Positions 19,827 through 23,569 of a stretch of 23,569 bases of DNA are shown one piece after another. A program made the translations under genes and the position numbers. The stretch covers positions 1-23,569 of the IMG/VR virus record IMGVR_UViG_3300046096_000162; one strand, given 5' to 3'. The first letter of the stretch is position 1. Each line of letters starts with the position of its first letter. Origin of the DNA: a virus. Below the pieces are notes generated by a model, which worked only from the letters and a program-made list of their open reading frames with translations, was not told where the DNA came from and searched no databases.

Positions 19827-20495
19827 ATGGCAACTCTAAATCAAATAGTAACAATATTAGCAGAGAGATCTGGTAGACAATATGACCTTGTTTTTAAGAG
19901 AGAACTTAAAACAATTGTTCATTATTGGAGAGTCCAAATTCTTAAGCAGACTATCCAAAAGAAAGCAAGTCAAGTGTCTTACTTTCTAAATCCTATTGTA
20001 ATTGAAATTGAACAAGTACCTGAGATTGAATGTCCTATTAAAGATGGATGTGTTCTTAGATCTAAAGAAAGATTACCTAAAACACTTAGAACTTCTACAG
20101 CACCTTTCTTTTATGTAGGGGACCCTAAGTTTAAAGGTTTAGGATTCAGTTTTTCACAATCATTTAATCTTGATTTTCTAAAGTACTCTAGGAATCAACC
20201 AGCAGATGTAGTCAGGTATACATTCATTGATGGGTATCTCTACTTTTACAATTTACCTAAATCTCAAAGGTATGTTGGGGTACAAGATGTATTTGAAAGT
20301 CCTGAGACACTAAAGACAGTTAACTGTGATACAGGAGAGACTAAAAGTTGTTACTCGGATGATTCTGAATATCCTATGACAGAAGATTTAGTACAACAGC
20401 TTATTCAGGCAATATTAAGTACGGAGTTACGTATACAAGTCCAATCAGATACCAAAGAAGTTCCTTTAAATGTAGAGGTAAATGGAAGAAGTTAG
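19827..20495 (+). CDS. Tail ring / neck protein candidate (222 aa)
   Basis: Reads MATLNQIVTILAERSGRQYD. The N-terminal helix block, with RSGRQYD..FKRELK..V.YWR, is followed by a segment with IECPIKDGCVLRSKERLP and PFFYVGDPKFKGLG. I recall this layout for conserved ring or connector proteins in the crAss-like tail module. The C-terminal helix (TEDLVQQLIQAILSTELRI) could pack against the ring. It is the first gene of the tail operon and overlaps the next by 14 bases. The exact ring position is unknown. Confidence 0.6.
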   Translation: MATLNQIVTILAERSGRQYDLVFKRELKTIVHYWRVQILKQTIQKKASQVSYFLNPIVIEIEQVPEIECPIKDGCVLRSKERLPKTLRTSTAPFFYVGDPKFKGLGFSFSQSFNLDFLKYSRNQPADVVRYTFIDGYLYFYNLPKSQRYVGVQDVFESPETLKTVNCDTGETKSCYSDDSEYPMTEDLVQQLIQAILSTELRIQVQSDTKEVPLNVEVNGRS

Positions 20496-21264
20496 AACAA
20501 AAAGAAAATACGTAATAAAGAACAAAAGGTATACTTATAAGGAAGTGGAAATCTATGAGGATTTTGTGACTTCTTTGTTAAAGGATAATGATAATTACTT
20601 TGCAGAATACTCTCATTGGGCAGATGTAACTAGATCTGTATACTGTATTTCTCCTAAAGACTTGCAGGAACTAAGAAGAACTCAAGAAGATTTGTTTTTT
20701 GAGCTTACTTCAAGAACTCCGTGGAGAAAAGGTAATATTCAAACTCCACATGTTATTAAAGGAGAAAGGATTAAATACCAACGAAGTTTAGTAGATAAAT
20801 TAGATGATATAAATACCTTGATTCATGATTATAAGGAAGGTAAAAAGATAACTGAAAAGGTTATTGATTTTAAGACTTGGAAACTTATAATGAAGACTCT
20901 TAATAAGAAGATTCAAGATTCAATTATTACTCAGGGAAGTGCTTATAAAATAACTGGGTTAGGTAGTCTTAGAATATTTATCATTGAAAGAACATTTAAC
21001 GCAAAGAATAACTATAAGTATAAGTTCTTTCCAGAGTATGATGACTACATTTTATTAAAGTGGGTAAAACCTAACTCTCGTAGGAACACACAGGTCAAAA
21101 ACATTCAGACATACAAAATGAGACCTGTTAAAGGTGCTCATAATGACAATTCATTTAATGAGAACATACATAACACCATAAAACAAAGACCTGAGTTGAG
21201 AGGGTTATATCCTTATGTAAGTAAGGAGAGTTATAAAGAACTTCAAAAATATAAAGTAAACTGA
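20482..21264 (+). CDS. Tail-module protein with HU/IHF-like segment (260 aa)
   Basis: Starts MEEVRTKRKYVIKNKRYTYK, inside the end of the preceding gene. The basic N-terminus precedes a helical part (KDLQELRRTQEDLFFELTSR). Residues about 135-175 read DFKTWKLIMKTLNKKIQDSI, then TQGSAYKITGLGSLRIFIIER. A helix pair followed by 'G..y.i.GLGsl.i' is the HU/IHF base signature. crAss-like phages carry an IHF-like gene between capsid and tail-tube genes, which fits this slot. The C-terminus is basic (SRRNTQVKNIQTYKMRPVKG). The IHF assignment is moderate; it could instead be a structural protein with a similar hairpin. Confidence 0.5.
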   Translation: MEEVRTKRKYVIKNKRYTYKEVEIYEDFVTSLLKDNDNYFAEYSHWADVTRSVYCISPKDLQELRRTQEDLFFELTSRTPWRKGNIQTPHVIKGERIKYQRSLVDKLDDINTLIHDYKEGKKITEKVIDFKTWKLIMKTLNKKIQDSIITQGSAYKITGLGSLRIFIIERTFNAKNNYKYKFFPEYDDYILLKWVKPNSRRNTQVKNIQTYKMRPVKGAHNDNSFNENIHNTIKQRPELRGLYPYVSKESYKELQKYKVN

Positions 21265-21265
21265 C

Positions 21266-22042
21266 ATGTTCTATAAAACAGTATCTATAAAAGAGATTAT
21301 AGGGAGGATTGTAAGAAATACAGGACTTAATGATTCTACATGGGTTCCTGATATTTATGAGTGGATCTTTGAGCAGATGGAGACTTGTCGAGTTAGAACT
21401 GTGCTGCAACCTAAATCAGAAAAGATTATGGTTAAAAACCATTTAGTAACATTTCCTTGTGATCTTGTTACTTTAGATGCTGTAGCACTTGACTCATATA
21501 GACTTAAGAAGTCAAAAACTATTCTGGATGTACCTAAGATAGAGTCTCAAATAAAAACCAAGGATGCTTTTGTTATCACTGAGACTTCTTCTACAGTAAC
21601 TACTACTAATACAGTTACAAACACAACTACTAAAGAGACAGAGTTTAAATACAACGTAGATACACAAACTCTACCTTACTCTAATTCTGACTTTTATAAA
21701 TTAGTTAACAATGGTATTCAATTGTCATTTACTGACAAAGAAGTGGTTCTCTACTACTTAGCTTATGAAACAGATGCTGAAGGTATAATCACTATCCCTG
21801 ATAATGAAGCTCTTAAGAAAGCTATCTATTGGTATGTACTCACTATGATGATTGGTGCAGGTTACACACATCCTGTATTTAAGTACGAATATTGTAACGC
21901 AGAGTATCAGACATGGACTAGGAGAGCTATTAACGAACTTAGAGATTGGACTCCGGAGAGTTGTGCTAACTTTGAGAAGATGTGGGTGACTATGTTACCA
22001 GCAGATTCAGTTTATCATTCCACATTTGCTTTAAATAATTAA
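21266..22042 (+). CDS. Tail tubular / head-tail adaptor protein, P22 gp4-like (258 aa)
   Basis: The N-terminus SIKEIIGRIVRNTGLNDSTW..DIYEWIFEQME resembles the helical start of P22 gp4-like and T7 gp11-like adaptor proteins that ring the portal. A Thr-rich linker (TSSTVTTTNTVTNTTTKETE, about residues 108-127) splits the protein. The second half, with VVLYYLAYETDAEGIITIPDN and helices LKKAIYWYVLTMMIGAGY, matches the core 'YlaiptDeeG.P.IPd.e....ai..Y' of this group. It starts one base after the upstream stop. It would extend the DNA channel below the portal. Confidence 0.72.
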   Translation: MFYKTVSIKEIIGRIVRNTGLNDSTWVPDIYEWIFEQMETCRVRTVLQPKSEKIMVKNHLVTFPCDLVTLDAVALDSYRLKKSKTILDVPKIESQIKTKDAFVITETSSTVTTTNTVTNTTTKETEFKYNVDTQTLPYSNSDFYKLVNNGIQLSFTDKEVVLYYLAYETDAEGIITIPDNEALKKAIYWYVLTMMIGAGYTHPVFKYEYCNAEYQTWTRRAINELRDWTPESCANFEKMWVTMLPADSVYHSTFALNN

Positions 22043-22045
22043 GAT

Positions 22046-23569
22046 ATGCAACCTTCTAAAGGTATAAACCAAGATATACATCCTAATGATTTACCTGAAG
22101 GATTCTATAGTTATGCAAGGAACATACTTTGTTCCCCAATAACAAATAATACAGAAAACGAACCTGGTTTTGATGAGTCTTTAATTAACTCAAATCCTAC
22201 ATACGTTGCTTTATTAGCAGAAGGAATGCGTATAATAGGTACACTTTCTACTACAAAATTTGTAATCTTGTGGTTAACAAACAATACAAAATCTATAGTA
22301 GGTACATTTAATTCAGATACAGATACATTTAGTATTGTATATGACGATACTACAAAACCTAAGTTAAAACTTAACTTAGATTATCCAATCAAAGCTGTTT
22401 GGAGGGAAAACTTTTTAGGTGAAATTTATACTGCTTGGACAGACAGATTTAATAAACCTAAGATATTAAATATTCAAAAAGCAAGTACCGTAAATAATGA
22501 AAAAGATTTACTTTTATTTACTGAGTTTTTACCCCCTGTAATTGATTTTGAAATTTTAACAAATGGAGGTTTAAAGACAGGTACATATTATGGATATATA
22601 CAGTATGAAACTACAGACGGTAAAGTAACAGATTATTCTTCTGCTTCCTTTCCTATTTATATAGGTCCTGATTCTCAAGAAGCTGGTCCTTATAACTTTT
22701 TTGGTAGTGGTTCAGCAACTGTTTCAAAAAAAATATTATTTAAAATTTCAAATATTGACCTTTCGTATGACAAAATAAATTTTGCAGTACAAAGAATTAA
22801 TAGTGGAAATAATACAAAATCTTTTGTTAAAGTATCTACAGTAGCAATCTCAGGTAGAAGTTCTATTGAATTTTCTTACACTGGATCAGAAAAAACAGAC
22901 ACACTTACATCAGAAGATGTTTTGGTTAAGGCCCCCTCTTACAGTAAAGTACAAGCAATAACTACTTTAGATTCTCAACTTTTTTTTGGGAACCTAACTA
23001 CAGGACCTAGTGTAAATATCCAAAAGTTTATAAATAACTGGAAAGTAAAGTGGGTTAGTGATTTGGTAGAATACCCTTCGACTACTTCAAAACTTCCTAA
23101 ATACTCTAGCCCTAAATCGTTTGCACATGATGAGGTATATGCTCTTTACGCTGTATTAGAATATAAATCAGGAAAAAGATCCCAGGCTTTTATGATACCT
23201 GGTAGGGAGATGTCTACCATAACTGTAGATGGTAAAACCTTTAATGAGAATGCTGTAATTAAAGCTACTGATAATTTACCTACTCAAGTTGGTTATACAG
23301 CAGGTACGAGTTATTTGACAGAAGACTTTGAATTAAGTACGGGCAACGTAAAATACTTTCAAACAAGGGATACATGTACATGGGAAACTACAAGTGGGAA
23401 ATTAGGTTACTGGGAAAATGCAAATGAAGAATACCCTCCTACAAGTGATTGGGAAGTATGGAATGCTACTGGTAAAATAGGAACCTTAGAAAATAAAAAA
23501 GTAAGACATCATAAATTTCCGTCTAACTCTTTTGTAAAAAAAACAATCTTTAATGAAGATTCTCAATAT
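22046..23569 (+). CDS. Tail stabilization-type protein, partial (508+ codons, open at the window end)
   Basis: The frame opens at ATG 22046 (MQPSKGINQDIHPNDLPEGF) and stays open for 508 codons to the last base, so its 3' end is missing. The start 'KGINQDI.PNDLPEGFYSYARN' is the entry seen in crAss-like stabilization proteins. These relate to P22 gp10-type tail factors whose N-termini bind the adaptor ring. Next come strand-rich repeats (GTYYGYIQYETTDGKVTDYS, KINFAVQRINSGNNTKSFVK), consistent with beta-propeller or beta-sandwich folds. It follows the adaptor gene by three bases. Confidence 0.7.
   Translation, partial: MQPSKGINQDIHPNDLPEGFYSYARNILCSPITNNTENEPGFDESLINSNPTYVALLAEGMRIIGTLSTTKFVILWLTNNTKSIVGTFNSDTDTFSIVYDDTTKPKLKLNLDYPIKAVWRENFLGEIYTAWTDRFNKPKILNIQKASTVNNEKDLLLFTEFLPPVIDFEILTNGGLKTGTYYGYIQYETTDGKVTDYSSASFPIYIGPDSQEAGPYNFFGSGSATVSKKILFKISNIDLSYDKINFAVQRINSGNNTKSFVKVSTVAISGRSSIEFSYTGSEKTDTLTSEDVLVKAPSYSKVQAITTLDSQLFFGNLTTGPSVNIQKFINNWKVKWVSDLVEYPSTTSKLPKYSSPKSFAHDEVYALYAVLEYKSGKRSQAFMIPGREMSTITVDGKTFNENAVIKATDNLPTQVGYTAGTSYLTEDFELSTGNVKYFQTRDTCTWETTSGKLGYWENANEEYPPTSDWEVWNATGKIGTLENKKVRHHKFPSNSFVKKTIFNEDSQY

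Noticed and set aside
1-23569. Stop-codon reassignment, as in some crAss-like phages
   Set aside because: Long genes are uninterrupted in the standard code, TAA, TGA and TAG all end genes at sensible places, and no suppressor tRNA is visible.
1-23569. CRISPR array, insertion sequence, intron or homing endonuclease
   Set aside because: No regularly spaced repeats, transposase, or split conserved gene was seen.

Overview
The window looks like part of the genome of a crAss-like phage (order Crassvirales) or a close relative infecting a Bacteroidota host. Three things support this. The gene order is terminase large subunit, portal, acidic protein, major capsid protein, unassigned virion proteins, ring/adaptor proteins, then a stabilization-type tail protein. 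The DNA is AT-rich, starts lack Shine-Dalgarno sequences, and several promoters match the Bacteroidota -7 element TAnnTTTG. A RepL-like initiator also sits at a divergent promoter region. All translations use the standard code with TAA, TGA and TAG as stops, and I see no stop-codon recoding. Family names rest on recognising protein patterns by eye; no search was run.

Layout. (1) 1-3257, minus strand: nine small genes, mostly unrecognised. They include a candidate OB-fold/ssDNA-binding-like protein (2325-2756), a two-helix membrane peptide (1952-2119) and a short tRNA-like element (2149-2209). Most genes or gene pairs here end in a stem-loop a few bases after the stop codon. Three have a TAnnTTTG-like box exactly 15 bases before the ATG. 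(2) 3258-3511, divergent control region: two 21-bp direct repeats, palindromes and a DnaA-box-like 9-mer lie just before the RepL-like gene and form a candidate replication origin or operator. (3) 3512-8311, plus strand: a tightly packed, largely overlapping run of small early-type genes. It includes two related copies of one uncharacterised family; the second is broken by an extra TAAG unit in a 3-unit tetranucleotide repeat. Two membrane proteins and two Cys-rich, probably zinc-binding proteins follow. (4) 8333-14785: a GroES-like co-chaperonin, a candidate small terminase, the large terminase, the portal and an acidic scaffold-like protein. (5) 14815-19797: the major capsid gene set off by terminators on both sides and its own promoter, then three virion-type genes. 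A 17-bp perfect inverted repeat surrounds the terminator and promoter after the capsid gene. (6) 19815-23569: a very short-leader or leaderless promoter, then ring/tail genes including a possible HU/IHF-like protein. The last, large tail protein is still open at the window edge.

The two arms diverge from 3258-3511. The left arm and the start of the right arm are probably early and replication functions. The right arm from about 8300 onward is packaging and virion assembly, with GroES probably helping host GroEL fold capsid components. Extra promoters and terminators appear to set stoichiometry around the capsid gene and before the tail module.
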